From positions 296,452-360,451 of the forward strand of contig NZ_SADV01000003.1 in assembly GCF_006864135.1 (NCBI RefSeq): a stretch of DNA of 64,000 bases. Reading direction: 5' to 3'. Every line of letters begins with the position of its first letter. Positions within the stretch are counted from its first letter, which is position 1. Shown here one piece after another: positions 53,932-63,130 of the stretch. This stretch comes from Lysinibacillus sphaericus (GTDB lineage: Bacteria > Bacillota > Bacilli > Bacillales_A > Planococcaceae). The translations under genes were made by a program, and so were the position numbers. The notes under the pieces were generated by a model. It did no database searches and was not told the origin of the DNA. It saw only the letters and a list, made by a program, of their open reading frames with translations.

Positions 53932-54814
53932 CTACCTTATCTTTAAAGATTTCATCTAACGATAAATAATCTAAGCTGAATTTTTCTATATATTTACCGT
54001 TGGAAAGCTTCTCGAAAATGCTTTGTGCATAGCTCTCATCCTCTAGAGTGAGCACCATTTGCTCTTTCTCCACACGAACATCTTTGACTCCCTCTAGCGT
54101 TAACAATTGAGTTGTCGACCATTCTGTACGTACTGCCAATCTAGTTTTTCCGTATTGTTTCTTTAAATCTAGTAGACTACCTGAAAACAGAGCGACTCCT
54201 CGTTTTAATAGACAAAGATGATCGCATAGCTCCTCTACATTATCCATCTGGTGACTAGAGAACAAAATCGTTGTGCCCTGTTCTTTTAAATGCAATATTG
54301 CATCTTTCAGTAAATCTTTATTTACAGGATCAAGTCCACTGAATGGTTCGTCTAGTATTAAGAACTGCGGTTTATGAATAAAGCTAGCAATCAGTTGTAC
54401 TTTTTGCTGGTTCCCTTTTGACAACGTTTCAGCCTTATCTTTCCGTCTTTCTTCGAGCTCAAAGCGGTTAATCCAATAATCAATCTCCTTCTTTAACACC
54501 GATTTCTTCATGCCACGTAGCTCGCCAAAAAAGTAAAGCTGATCCTCTACCTTCATCGTCGGAAAAATGCCTCGTTCCTCTGGTAAATAGCCAAGTACAT
54601 CACGGTTGATGGCATTAACGGGTTTGCCATCCCACGTAATTGTACCTGCCGTTGTCTCCTGTAAATCTAGAATCATTCGGAACGTCGTTGTTTTACCGGC
54701 TCCGTTTTGTCCAATCAGCCCAAAAATCTCCCCTTTTTCAATGGTGAAATTTAAGTTGTCCACTGCTGTGAAGTCTTTGTATTTCTTCGTGACACGCTCT
54801 AATTGTAACGTCAT
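53909..54814 (-). CDS. ABC exporter ATP-binding protein (NatA/YhaQ type)
   Basis: 301 residues. Walker A GQNGAGKTTTFRM, signature TLSKGNQQKVQL and Walker B FLILDEPFSGLDPVN are intact. The C-terminal 90 residues match the NatA/CcmA-like extension. It follows the DUF2812 gene by 11 bp and overlaps the permease gene. The whole string from PadR to the permease reads as one operon. Confidence 0.9.
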   Translation of the reverse strand: MTLQLERVTKKYKDFTAVDNLNFTIEKGEIFGLIGQNGAGKTTTFRMILDLQETTAGTITWDGKPVNAINRDVLGYLPEERGIFPTMKVEDQLYFFGELRGMKKSVLKKEIDYWINRFELEERRKDKAETLSKGNQQKVQLIASFIHKPQFLILDEPFSGLDPVNKDLLKDAILHLKEQGTTILFSSHQMDNVEELCDHLCLLKRGVALFSGSLLDLKKQYGKTRLAVRTEWSTTQLLTLEGVKDVRVEKEQMVLTLEDESYAQSIFEKLSNGKYIEKFSLDYLSLDEIFKDKVGGNVVEV

Positions 54815-54825
54815 CCTTTTTCCTC

Positions 54826-55356
54826 CTACGCTTCAAATATATGTATTTCCTGTTGTAGTCCTTTTTTACGTCTTTCAACCTTCAAAATTTGCATACACAT
54901 AATTATTACGACTACAAAATTTATGAATGATAATCCCGTATTTACGAATCTTTCCGTTGATTCACCAAGTCCAATATAAAGATTGATAAATCCAATTAAT
55001 AGATTAAGAAATGCTACGGATATAAAAAGACGACTTATTGATTTTAAATACTTTATTTTCGAAGAACTATCTGAAAATAATTCAAATGGACCTTCTAATT
55101 TCTTTTTACGGTAATAAGCCCATACTCCAAATTTTGAAACAAACTCAATATTCATCGTGTCTAAAAAATCATAGTATTCCTGGTTTTTGCCTTTGACTAG
55201 TTCATTGCGATAAATATATTGACCAGGTTCCCCTTTTTCAAAAATAAAACATCCCACCATTGTACGCTTTAGATGCCAACCTTGTTCCGCCATATCATTT
55301 ACCCATGCTTCTTCCTTTTCATAATCAAGAAAAAAACGATACACTCTTTTTTTCAT
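54826..55356 (-). CDS. DUF2812 membrane protein (second copy)
   Basis: 176 residues. The N-terminal DUF2812 core (DYEKEEAWVNDMAEQGWHLK, then FEKGEPGQYIYRNEL) is followed by two membrane helices (LFISVAFLNLLIGFINLYI, FINFVVVIIMCMQIL). GGAGGTG precedes the ATG. DUF2812 proteins are typical neighbours of PadR repressors and ABC exporters; their job is unknown. It is a diverged duplicate of the gene at 55550. Confidence 0.85.
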   Translation of the reverse strand: MKKRVYRFFLDYEKEEAWVNDMAEQGWHLKRTMVGCFIFEKGEPGQYIYRNELVKGKNQEYYDFLDTMNIEFVSKFGVWAYYRKKKLEGPFELFSDSSSKIKYLKSISRLFISVAFLNLLIGFINLYIGLGESTERFVNTGLSFINFVVVIIMCMQILKVERRKKGLQQEIHIFEA

Positions 55357-55549
55357 AAAGTCCCACCTCCAATCTTTAATCGTATAAAACTGATGCGAAC
55401 CCCTGGTTAAATATGCGCCTTGATAATAGTTTTATAACTATTGATTGTTTTTTCTGATTTCCCAGAAAATATTTATGAGGCAAATACGAAATCTCATACT
55501 TATGTAGTTTTCTAATTGGCATTAATGCAAAATTGAACAGTCTCCTATA

Positions 55550-56086
55550 CTAATCTGTAAACAAATCCAAATCCTTCTTCAATTTATTGCGCACACGAAC
55601 AAGTTTTAATAATGGAATAGAAAAAAACACGACTACAAGAATATTAGTGATATTCATTGATAATTTCATCCAGTCTATTGCGTGTGTTGAAAAAATCCCA
55701 CTCAGACCAATTAGTCCTATAGCCAAATTAAGAAGGATAAGCGATAGTAGCACGGAAATTCTTTGGGACAGCTTATTAATTTTATTTTTCTTATCAGAGT
55801 AAAGTTCAAAAGGTCCATCATTTGCTAGTTTCCTAAAGAAGACGAGATTGCCAGAACGATCTACCTGTTCAATTCCTGAGGACCTCAGAAATTCAAAGTA
55901 TTCGTCTTCAAATGAGGCACCATATCGCTCTAATTCATCATGCCGATAAATATAGCTACCTGGTTCTCCACGTTCGAATGTAAAACGTATCCAAGCGAAC
56001 TTTTTTAAATGCCAACCTTGGCTTGCCATATCATTAACCCATTTCTCAATATCATACGGGTTAACGGCCAATCGATATTTATCCAT
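55550..56086 (-). CDS. DUF2812 membrane protein (first copy)
   Basis: 178 residues from the ATG at 56086, which has AAGGAGG 9 nt upstream, inside the end of the PadR gene; an ATG at 56095 abuts the site. Core WVNDMASQGWHLKKFAW and FERGEPGSYIYRHDE, then two helices. It overlaps the PadR stop by 8 nt, so it is translationally coupled to the repressor. A 190-bp gap separates it from the second copy. Confidence 0.85.
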   Translation of the reverse strand: MDKYRLAVNPYDIEKWVNDMASQGWHLKKFAWIRFTFERGEPGSYIYRHDELERYGASFEDEYFEFLRSSGIEQVDRSGNLVFFRKLANDGPFELYSDKKNKINKLSQRISVLLSLILLNLAIGLIGLSGIFSTHAIDWMKLSMNITNILVVVFFSIPLLKLVRVRNKLKKDLDLFTD

Positions 56087-56402
56087 TTGTTCCATCCTCC
56101 TTCGTTATACGGATGCCGTTGTCAAAAAGTTCCCTTAATCTCAAAATTTCGTATTCAACGACTTTTTTCCCACTCTCTGTAATGATGTACTCCTTTTTTC
56201 GTCCATCACCTTCTAGCGCCTCAATCCATCCTCGCTCGAGTAAAGTTTTGATAGCTCCATAAATCGTCCCCGCTCCAAGCCGAACACGACCATCACTCAT
56301 TTCCTCTACCAATTGCATGATGCCGTAACCATGTCTTGCATCAAATAAAGCTAATAAAATATAATAAACGCCTTCTGTTAATGGCGGATGTTCTTGCGTC
56401 AT
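56079..56402 (-). CDS. PadR-family transcriptional repressor
   Basis: 107 residues, the short PadR-s2 type. Winged HTH with the family hallmarks LTEGVYYILLALFDARHGYGI, GAGTIYGAIKTL and WIEALEGDGRKKEYIITESG. It heads the operon PadR-DUF2812-DUF2812-NatA-NatB. A 45-bp inverted repeat right upstream (56434-56478) is the likely operator, so the operon should be autoregulated and released by a ligand such as an antibiotic or membrane-active compound. Confidence 0.92.
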   Translation of the reverse strand: MTQEHPPLTEGVYYILLALFDARHGYGIMQLVEEMSDGRVRLGAGTIYGAIKTLLERGWIEALEGDGRKKEYIITESGKKVVEYEILRLRELFDNGIRITKEDGTNG

Positions 56403-56433
56403 ACAACCCCCCCTTTTTTATATCGTCCAACAA

Positions 56434-56478
56434 TATATCGTCAGCTGATATAATTAAAATATATCAGCTGACGATATA
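56434..56478. promoter_or_regulatory. PadR operator: large inverted repeat
   Basis: TATATCGTCAGCTGATATA (56434-56452) is the exact inverse of TATATCAGCTGACGATATA (56460-56478), with 7 bp between. Each arm is itself built from a TCAGCTGA palindrome. A further half-site TATATCGTC begins at about 56420. Confidence 0.75.
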
Positions 56479-56513
56479 GTTGTCAACGCTATTTTTTCCA
56501 TAAAAAGTTATTC

Positions 56514-56735
56514 AATTATACCTCGGCATAATTGCCTTCGGAAGCTTTTGCCGCTACGTTACACTACGCTTTCGCACAAAAAACATCTGTTGCCCCAAGC
56601 GGCTCATCGGACGCCCCCAGGAAGCTTTGCTCTGTGCGAAAGCGAAGCGACAGCAACAAATGTTTTATCTGTGCGAAAGCGAAGCGACAGCAACAAAGCG
56701 CTCAGTCGGAACGGAAATCAACCTCTCGTTTTGCA
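56514..56735. repeat. Dispersed intergenic repeat, copy with internal 30-nt duplication
   Basis: Starts with the palindrome AATTATACCTCGGCATAATT (56514-56533). A 30-nt unit beginning TCTGTGCGAAAGCGAAGCGA occurs twice without change (56631-56660 and 56668-56697). The right part matches the copy at 34010-34105. Confidence 0.65.
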
Positions 56736-56832
56736 GAAGAACTGTACATTAATATGACACCTTAATTCGTAATAGTTTTGACAAATGAGTGATATTCGCC
56801 TATTTTGTTCTACACTTCTAATCAACTCTTCA

Positions 56833-57402
56833 TCACTTTTCACCAATTCGCAAAATACCGGCAAGTTGTTTATTTAAAGTACTTACGCTATCCACAAAAT
56901 CTTGACGATACCATTGTATGATTAGGCCAATAATTGCGTTTGCTTGATACGCACTATAATACTCAATGGATATCTCATCATGTACTTTATTATGGAGTGC
57001 GATATCTCTTTTTAGCAGAGCAAAAATTCCATCAAATAACATGTAATAGTATGTCAGCGGCACATTCTTGGAAAAAACAATACGATAGAACATTTTAAAG
57101 CGCTCAATATGATGAAAAATACGAATAGTATTTGGATCTATTTGGTTTTTATCCAATGTTGTTACTACACGATACGGTTCTTCATAGGAATTATTCAAAT
57201 CCCTCATAATTTCCTGAAAGTATTCCTCAAATAGGCCTTCCTTTTGCTCATAGTGCAAGTAGAAGGTACCCCTATTTACCTTTGCCACCCGACAAATTTC
57301 TGCGATTGTAATGTTTTCTAAAGGCTTCTCACTCAATAACGTTAGTAAAGCATTATGTAATGCTTGCTTCGTTTTGACAACTCTTAAATCGTTAGCACTC
57401 AA
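56833..57402 (-). CDS. TetR-family regulator
   Basis: 189 residues from TTG 57402 with AAGGGGA about 8 nt upstream. The HTH (TIAEICRVAKVNRGTFYLHYEQKEGLF) is a clear TetR type; the C-terminal part is helical with YYYMLFDGIFALLKRDI. It is divergent from a short-chain dehydrogenase, and a TGAACA-N2-TGTTCA palindrome lies between them, so it most likely represses that gene and itself. Ligand unknown. Confidence 0.87.
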   Translation of the reverse strand: MSANDLRVVKTKQALHNALLTLLSEKPLENITIAEICRVAKVNRGTFYLHYEQKEGLFEEYFQEIMRDLNNSYEEPYRVVTTLDKNQIDPNTIRIFHHIERFKMFYRIVFSKNVPLTYYYMLFDGIFALLKRDIALHNKVHDEISIEYYSAYQANAIIGLIIQWYRQDFVDSVSTLNKQLAGILRIGEK

Positions 57403-57507
57403 ATTTTCTTCCCCTTACTAAACAGATTTTTTAGATGTGTTGATTACTGAACAGTTCTTAGTATTTTGCGCATTGAAATCGCTTACAAAATCATTATATT
57501 ATTTTAA

Positions 57508-57521
57508 TGAACACATGTTCA
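57508..57521. promoter_or_regulatory. TetR operator candidate TGAACA-CA-TGTTCA
   Basis: A 6-2-6 palindrome in the divergent TetR/dehydrogenase promoter. A related partial site, ACTGAACAGTTCT, lies at 57446-57458. Confidence 0.6.
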
Positions 57522-57598
57522 ATATTTAACATTTTATATCCTCGAAATCACTGGAACAAACGCTGGTGAAAGAACATAAATTATAGGAGGTTTTTGAG

Positions 57599-58357
57599 AT
57601 GAGATTAGAAGATAAAGTAGCTATCGTAACAGGTGCAGCGTCAGGTATGGGTAAAGCAATTGCAGAAGGTTATGCCAAAGAAGGAGCAAAGGTCGTAGTT
57701 TCCGACTTAAATTTAGAAGGTGCACAAGCAGTTGTTGAAAGTATCCAAGCAACTGGTGGCTCAGCGATCGCTATTCAAACAAATGTTGCATCAACAGAAG
57801 ACTTACAACGCTTATTTGATGAAACAAAAAATGCTTATGGCAAATTAGATATTCTAGTGAATAATGCTGGTATTATGGATGGCATGGAGCCAGTTGGTGA
57901 AGTTTCTGATGAACGTTGGGACAAAGTATTCGCGGTGAATACAACTGCCGTAATGCGTTCGATGCGTATGGCAACAGAGATTTTCCTTGCTCAAGGACAT
58001 GGAGTCTTTGTAAACAATATCTCTGCTGGTGGTTTATATGGCGCTCGTGCTGGGGCTGCCTACACTGCTTCTAAGCATGCTGTTGTTGGTCTAACAAAAA
58101 ATACAGCATTTATGTATGCAGATAAAAAAATTCGCTGTAATGGTATCGCTCCAGGTGCAGTGATCACAAACATTGCTTCTTCCATGTCAAATGTGAGTCA
58201 AACAGGTGCAGCTCGTCAAGCACTAGGTTTAGCTATTAACCCACGTGCGGGACAACCTGAGGAAATTGCTCAGCTCGCTATATTCCTTGGCTCAGATGAA
58301 GCAAGTTTTGTCAACGGACAAGTAATTACTGTAGATGGTGGCTGGACAGCTTACTAA
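57599..58357 (+). CDS. Short-chain dehydrogenase/reductase
   Basis: 252 residues of the classical SDR type. Cofactor motif TGAASGMG, the acidic residue in VVSDLN suggesting NAD(H), structural NNAG, catalytic Ser in NNISAGG and Tyr-Lys in AAYTASKHA. The C-terminus ends in the usual NGQVITVDGGW. AGGAGG precedes the ATG. It resembles glucose 1-dehydrogenase and 3-oxoacyl reductase groups; substrate unknown. Induction by an alcohol, ketone or related compound through the adjacent TetR regulator is likely. Confidence 0.9.
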   Translation: MRLEDKVAIVTGAASGMGKAIAEGYAKEGAKVVVSDLNLEGAQAVVESIQATGGSAIAIQTNVASTEDLQRLFDETKNAYGKLDILVNNAGIMDGMEPVGEVSDERWDKVFAVNTTAVMRSMRMATEIFLAQGHGVFVNNISAGGLYGARAGAAYTASKHAVVGLTKNTAFMYADKKIRCNGIAPGAVITNIASSMSNVSQTGAARQALGLAINPRAGQPEEIAQLAIFLGSDEASFVNGQVITVDGGWTAY

Positions 58358-58397
58358 GCTTCAATATACGAAAAAGCACGCACATGTACTCTGTAAA

Positions 58398-58452
58398 ATT
58401 AAAGACAAGTGAATGTATTATAAAACAGTAATATCAAGAGGTTGTCTTTAAT
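58398..58452. repeat. 11-bp inverted repeat near the left side of the mobile region
   Basis: ATTAAAGACAA (58398-58408) and TTGTCTTTAAT (58442-58452) are perfect inverses 33 bp apart, between the dehydrogenase and its terminator. Role unknown. Confidence 0.4.
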
Positions 58453-58475
58453 GTCACACATTATATTAAATAATT

Positions 58476-58511
58476 AGTACATCACTTATATATAGTGGTG
58501 TACTTTTTTTG
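58476..58511 (+). terminator. Terminator after the dehydrogenase gene
   Basis: AGTACATCACT (58476-58486) and AGTGGTGTACT (58494-58504), one G-U position, followed by TTTTTTTG. Confidence 0.82.
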
Positions 58512-58643
58512 TTTGTTAGACCTCTAAATGAACTCATCAACTACCACAACTAACCTAAGAAAGGAAATATTTACAGCAATTAAATGTTGCGGTAAAATAG
58601 AACGTACATTCTTGAAACATACATTCGGTTTGGAGGCAATAGC

Positions 58644-59090
58644 TTGAAAGAATATAAAGTAAAAGAAGTAGCTGACTTATTAGGTAAACACGAAGAAACT
58701 ATTAAACGTTGGATACGGTCAGGCAAATTCCCTAACGCTTATAGAAATAGTGATAAAGAAGGTTGGAGAGTTTTTGAATCTGATTTATTGAAACTTAATA
58801 AAGTGATCCCAGTTAGTGAGGTTGAAAAGATAGGTACTATAAAACCAGAAGTCGATGAAACAGAGTTAGTGAAACTGGCGTATCAAGCAGTTACTCTTAC
58901 TTTCCCTATTGATGAAATGTTATCAATCCTGTCTGTCGTGGGGATAAAACGGACCTTGGAAATATTATTGATAATGCAGCAGGCACCATCGAAAGTGAAG
59001 AATCCTGGTGGGTTCATCAAAAAAGCAATACGTGAAAATTTAAGTCCGATTCCAACTCCTATCGAAGACATCGGGCAAACGAGAGTATGA
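58644..59090 (+). CDS. Helix-turn-helix accessory protein of the recombinase element
   Basis: 148 residues from TTG 58644 with TGGAGG 6-7 nt upstream. Residues 1-50 are a MerR/excisionase-type HTH (YKVKEVADLLGKHEETIKRWI, then GWRVFESDLLKLNK). The remainder is helical and not recognised (FPIDEMLSILSVVGIKRTLEILLIMQQAP is its most conserved-looking stretch, shown in part). It precedes three Tn554-like recombinase genes in the same direction. I infer a regulator or directionality factor for the element. Confidence 0.7.
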   Translation: MKEYKVKEVADLLGKHEETIKRWIRSGKFPNAYRNSDKEGWRVFESDLLKLNKVIPVSEVEKIGTIKPEVDETELVKLAYQAVTLTFPIDEMLSILSVVGIKRTLEILLIMQQAPSKVKNPGGFIKKAIRENLSPIPTPIEDIGQTRV

Positions 59091-59201
59091 CCTATCAAGA
59101 AAATGTTTAAAAACCCCGTTTTAAATAACAACCGAGAGCCTGCTATCCCTGTTAATAACGGGATGAAAGCAGATTTAATTCATAAAGTAAGGTGATTAAA
59201 T

Positions 59202-60545
59202 ATGTGTGCTGAATATTATTACCGATATTGTCCAAAAGGAAAAGAAAGCCGTTATGAATTATTGGTTTTTCATAAAAACGCACCTTTTCTACCTTTAACA
59301 GATTTTTATCACGATTGTATAGGGAGGAATTCCAAAAGTACGGCTATTAGCTATTTGAACAACCTAATTCCCTTCTTTAATTGGTTGAACGAGTATAGCA
59401 ACTATCAAGGCAAAAGGGTTCAATGGGATGACAATCCGGAAGTCATACGAGTAGCTGTGGAAGATTACCTGATGAATAATATGCATTGTAAAGTTAGAGA
59501 AAAAGATACATTTCGATTCGTTAACAAAACAAACAAAAGCATTAAAACGGTTAGTCGTTTTCTTTCAGCATTAAAATCATTCTATAAATCTCTGATTAGA
59601 TTAAAAAAATACAAGTATTCTAATCCTATGATAGATTCTTATGCCGTTTTAAATGAACATAAAGACGAAGGTGTAAGGGAGAACAAGCCTCGTATGCCCT
59701 CAGAAGCAGGAACGGAAGAACCTAATTCAACAAGAAGATTAACAGATTCTTATTTCAAGTTAATAAATGATGAATGGCAGCCTGAAATTATTGGAGATAA
59801 ATTCCTCCCTTTCGAAGTTTATAAAGCAGGCAAAAAGGTGAATTGGTCGCTAAGAGAACAAGTAATAGCTCATATGCTCTTTGAAGGAGGGGCGAGAGCT
59901 TCGGAAGTGGTAAAGTTGACTATTGGCGATTATCGTGCAAGAAAGTCGTTTCAGGAGGCGCAAACATTTAATAAGGGCAGTCACGAAAAGAGAGTGAAAT
60001 TTATCCGGTTTAGCAAGGATACAACAAAGTTGCTGATGATGTATATCAATAAAGAACGGGCGAAATATGATGAGTTCAAACGTACTTTTGATGAATTACC
60101 AAACGATTCCCCTATTTTCCTTACGACAGTTGGAACTCCATTCACTTATCAATCTTGGTATTATCATTGGAAAAATGCGATGGATGAATGCGAAATGAAG
60201 TTAAATCCGCATAAGACACGACATTGGTTCGTGACAACAAGTATGCGAGAAATCTATGAAACTTCAAAAACTGATGCTGAAATAACAAAGAGAAAAAATC
60301 AATTGATTCAGTATATGAAGTTGAGTAATAAAGATACCATTCAAGTTTATGAGCATTATTTCGATGAAGGAAAACATCGAGAAATACACAATCAAATGTT
60401 AGAAAATATGAAGAAATCAGAAGAGGAATATAATAAACAAAAGAACAACAAAAAAACTAAGAAGCCCAAACTTACAATTTTGGAAAGTGTTAAAAAGATG
60501 GAGATGGATGAAGATATTCTAGAATTGTTAGAAGGACTGGAGTAA
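59202..60545 (+). CDS. Tyrosine recombinase, TnpA-like (Tn554 type)
   Basis: 447 residues. An N-terminal SAM-like core-binding domain (about 20-150) precedes the catalytic domain with Arg near 231 (GGARASEVVKL), His337-Arg340-His341/Trp342 (PHKTRHW) and the nucleophile Tyr383 or Tyr386 (VYEHYF). A Lys-rich tail follows. AAGGTGA precedes the ATG. Tn554 TnpA is shorter (about 361). The following gene starts 6 bp after its stop, as in tnpAB. Catalyses site-specific strand exchange during transposition. Confidence 0.85.
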   Translation: MCAEYYYRYCPKGKESRYELLVFHKNAPFLPLTDFYHDCIGRNSKSTAISYLNNLIPFFNWLNEYSNYQGKRVQWDDNPEVIRVAVEDYLMNNMHCKVREKDTFRFVNKTNKSIKTVSRFLSALKSFYKSLIRLKKYKYSNPMIDSYAVLNEHKDEGVRENKPRMPSEAGTEEPNSTRRLTDSYFKLINDEWQPEIIGDKFLPFEVYKAGKKVNWSLREQVIAHMLFEGGARASEVVKLTIGDYRARKSFQEAQTFNKGSHEKRVKFIRFSKDTTKLLMMYINKERAKYDEFKRTFDELPNDSPIFLTTVGTPFTYQSWYYHWKNAMDECEMKLNPHKTRHWFVTTSMREIYETSKTDAEITKRKNQLIQYMKLSNKDTIQVYEHYFDEGKHREIHNQMLENMKKSEEEYNKQKNNKKTKKPKLTILESVKKMEMDEDILELLEGLE

Positions 60546-60551
60546 AGACAG

Positions 60552-62687
60552 ATGACAACAACATTGACGAAACCACAGTCCCCTTTCTATGAGCAATTAA
60601 TAGGCAAGGTGGACCACAAATTATTACTTCTTCGTGATGCAAGAGAAGTATTCATATTGGATAAAATGGATGATTTATATTTTAATTACTATGTTAGACA
60701 AGTGTTAGACAAGCCTTGGAACAACCATTTGTACCTATGTATGATAACTTGTGTAGAAAGGAATTTAGATCCACCGTCAATTTTAAATAATATAAGTTAC
60801 CCGAATGCTCGGATAAAGGATTTATTCGAACACTACCATTTAACAGAAATTCATCAATTAAACACTGAAACGCATATGTATGAATATTTTAAGGGTATTA
60901 TTTTCAAAAATCATTCAGATGACCAGAGAAGTAAATTTTTAAGTTTATATATATCCTGCTCTTACAATGTGAAGAAATGGGTCAAGACAAAGTTGCCAGA
61001 AGAGCAGCAAGACTATTTTGAACAGTTTATTCTTCCAATGCCTAATTACGATTCAAGGGATTTTAAATTCACAAAAGCAGCGCTAGTTCAAAGAAAAAAC
61101 ACTCGTAAGAGTGAAACGGATGCCATTGTGCCTTTTCTACCTCAAATTCGAGCCGAAAGCCATTTTCGTTGGAATCAAATAAACCGTTTACGAAAGGCCT
61201 TTCTAAAGGCATGTGAAGAAGTCAAAAATGCTGATATAGAGCTTCCTTTCGATTTTGAATACAATGAGCCTGAAAGTGTTGGAGAACGCTTTTGCTTCCG
61301 CCTTTGGGACAGACCTTCTTTCGTATTCCATCATCAGGATCAATTTAGTCAGCCTGTTATTAAAATGGCGAATAGACGTAGTTCAACTTTTTCGGACAAA
61401 AACAATCATTACTTCATAGAATTCATCAAGACCGAACGATTCAACGATGATGACGAAGCTGAAGGGCTATGGTTTTTAGAATTAATCGAAAATGATATTA
61501 TAGGCAGTCAAATATTTAGCAATATTTCTGAAGAGAAAATCCAACGAAAACTTGAACTGCTTAATTCGTGGGGCTATGGAAATGAAGGTGAGTTACCTAA
61601 GCCGTTTGATGGTAATCATAAGGAAGTCCTTGTACAAAGCACTTATATCACTAGAAACAAAAATAAAGCTGAAGGTCTTTTATTCGACGTAGAACCGTTG
61701 TATGTGGCTGCAACCTTTGGGTTGTTGGGAATGGATATTTGTACGACTAGCGGTACAAGATTAAATGAATTGATGCAAATCAACTATACAAAAGAATGCT
61801 TAGAGTCCTTTAAAGTTAATGAGGATATTAAACATTCCTTTTATGCTATTCCTAAAGGTCGTGACAAAAAAGAACAGTATTTTATCACTTCTGAAACTAT
61901 GAAAATTCTTGCTAAGGTCCGCAAAATGCTGCTTGAACATTATAATGATGTGACAATACCAAGTGTTAAATATGGCTTAAAGAGAAGGATTCATCTATTT
62001 AAAGAACCCAAGCCTTATTTCTTTCAGTATCATAAAAAAGCATTAAGTCATATGTCCATTGGATCCTGCCTGCGTTTTTTATTACACGGACTTATTTTTG
62101 AGACTCAAGAAGGAAAACCAGTTACAGTGAAAACACACTTATTACGTCACGCTTTTGCCACAGAAGCTGTCCAACGGCACAACGTATCAACCGATATATT
62201 AGCAATAATATTACACCAACGAGATTTAAATATAACGGACTATTACTCGGAACCAACACAGAGCCAAGTAGCTCAACAAGTTAGTGAATATCACGATATT
62301 ATTATGGATTATATAGATATAGATGAAGCTGTATTGCGTAGCCCCGAAGAGCTTCAACAGGAATTCAGAGAATATAAAGAAAATGTGGGCGTTCTAAATA
62401 ATGTAATTGGTGGAGTTTGTGTAACCAATATGGTGTGTCCTACTAAAATGGCCTGTATAGGTTGCCAAGCTAAAATCCCTCAACCCGAAAAGAAACACGA
62501 GTTGGAGGAAGTTATCGAATTATCGAGAGATATGGAGAAGCGATTTAGTGCAATGAATTTGCCAATTGAAGTAAAAAAAGCAAAAGAAATGCGAAGACAC
62601 GCTCGTACTGAACTGAAAGAAATTGAGTTAATTGAACAGTATAGAAAAGAGGAAGACTATGATCCCGACATTCAATTCAAAAAATGA
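60552..62687 (+). CDS. Tyrosine recombinase, TnpB-like (Tn554 type)
   Basis: 711 residues. A long N-terminal part (about 350 residues) with no named domain is followed by a tyrosine recombinase domain: Arg403 (SGTRLNELMQI), His529-Arg532-His533 (HLLRHAF) and Tyr564/Tyr565 (ITDYYSEPT). A cysteine cluster (CVTNMVCPTKMACIGCQ, about 623-641) looks like a zinc-binding knuckle, as in Tn554 TnpB. The size and C-terminal cysteines distinguish it from ordinary integrases. It overlaps the next gene. Confidence 0.87.
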   Translation: MTTTLTKPQSPFYEQLIGKVDHKLLLLRDAREVFILDKMDDLYFNYYVRQVLDKPWNNHLYLCMITCVERNLDPPSILNNISYPNARIKDLFEHYHLTEIHQLNTETHMYEYFKGIIFKNHSDDQRSKFLSLYISCSYNVKKWVKTKLPEEQQDYFEQFILPMPNYDSRDFKFTKAALVQRKNTRKSETDAIVPFLPQIRAESHFRWNQINRLRKAFLKACEEVKNADIELPFDFEYNEPESVGERFCFRLWDRPSFVFHHQDQFSQPVIKMANRRSSTFSDKNNHYFIEFIKTERFNDDDEAEGLWFLELIENDIIGSQIFSNISEEKIQRKLELLNSWGYGNEGELPKPFDGNHKEVLVQSTYITRNKNKAEGLLFDVEPLYVAATFGLLGMDICTTSGTRLNELMQINYTKECLESFKVNEDIKHSFYAIPKGRDKKEQYFITSETMKILAKVRKMLLEHYNDVTIPSVKYGLKRRIHLFKEPKPYFFQYHKKALSHMSIGSCLRFLLHGLIFETQEGKPVTVKTHLLRHAFATEAVQRHNVSTDILAIILHQRDLNITDYYSEPTQSQVAQQVSEYHDIIMDYIDIDEAVLRSPEELQQEFREYKENVGVLNNVIGGVCVTNMVCPTKMACIGCQAKIPQPEKKHELEEVIELSRDMEKRFSAMNLPIEVKKAKEMRRHARTELKEIELIEQYRKEEDYDPDIQFKK

Positions 62688-63129
62688 ACGGCCTTGGCTA
62701 ACAGAAAATCACAAAAGACGTAGTGACAGGGCGATACGAATAGGCAAAGAAACAATTGATCGGTTAATAAAAAAAGGTATACCTGTCACTTTTGCCAATG
62801 TTGCTCAATGGTCTAAAGAAATCGATACCGAAGGTAAAGGGATTCACCAAAATACAATACGGTCAAACGAGGAATTGTATGAATATTACAAACAATATAG
62901 CGAAACCTTTAAACAGAAAGAAAACAGCAAAGTAAATAAACCGCAAAACAACTTAGATTTGGACATTGATTTCAGGAAACTAAAACCCGACCGTAACCTT
63001 GATATTCTTCATAGAAAGTATATGAAACTATCAAAACAAGAAATTGTCCAAAGACTGATTCTTGCTGAACAGTATATTTCAGAAAACGAAAATAAATGGG
63101 TTACAGCTCATTTTGAATCATTTAAGTAG
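62659..63129 (+). CDS. TnpC-like accessory protein (DUF6262 type)
   Basis: 156 residues from ATG 62659 with AGAGGAAG upstream; an earlier in-frame ATG (62632) would deepen the overlap with the TnpB-like gene. N-terminal segment HKRRSDRAIRIGKETIDRLIKKG then TFANVAQWSKEID, and a helical C-terminus (KLSKQEIVQRLILAEQYI). Tn554 TnpC (about 125 residues) affects orientation and efficiency of transposition. The 29-nt overlap implies coupled translation. A terminator follows. Confidence 0.75.
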   Translation: MIPTFNSKNERPWLTENHKRRSDRAIRIGKETIDRLIKKGIPVTFANVAQWSKEIDTEGKGIHQNTIRSNEELYEYYKQYSETFKQKENSKVNKPQNNLDLDIDFRKLKPDRNLDILHRKYMKLSKQEIVQRLILAEQYISENENKWVTAHFESFK

Positions 63130-63130
63130 T

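Larger units (their letters stand above)
56403..56832. other. Gene-free region with PadR operator and repeat copy
   Basis: 430 bp: PadR promoter/operator at the left, a dispersed repeat copy at 56514-56735, then about 100 bp of AT-rich sequence up to the TetR stop. Open frames across the repeat are artefacts of its composition. Confidence 0.6.

Noticed and set aside
56532..56765. Open frames across the repeat at 56.5 kb
   Set aside because: Two overlapping frames are open because of the GCGAAAGCGAAGCGA composition; both end outside the repeat and show no start signals.
58446..58476. 8-codon ORF (ATG 58451) before the dehydrogenase terminator
   Set aside because: Too short, with only a weak AAGAGG upstream, and it lies between an inverted repeat and a terminator; probably chance.
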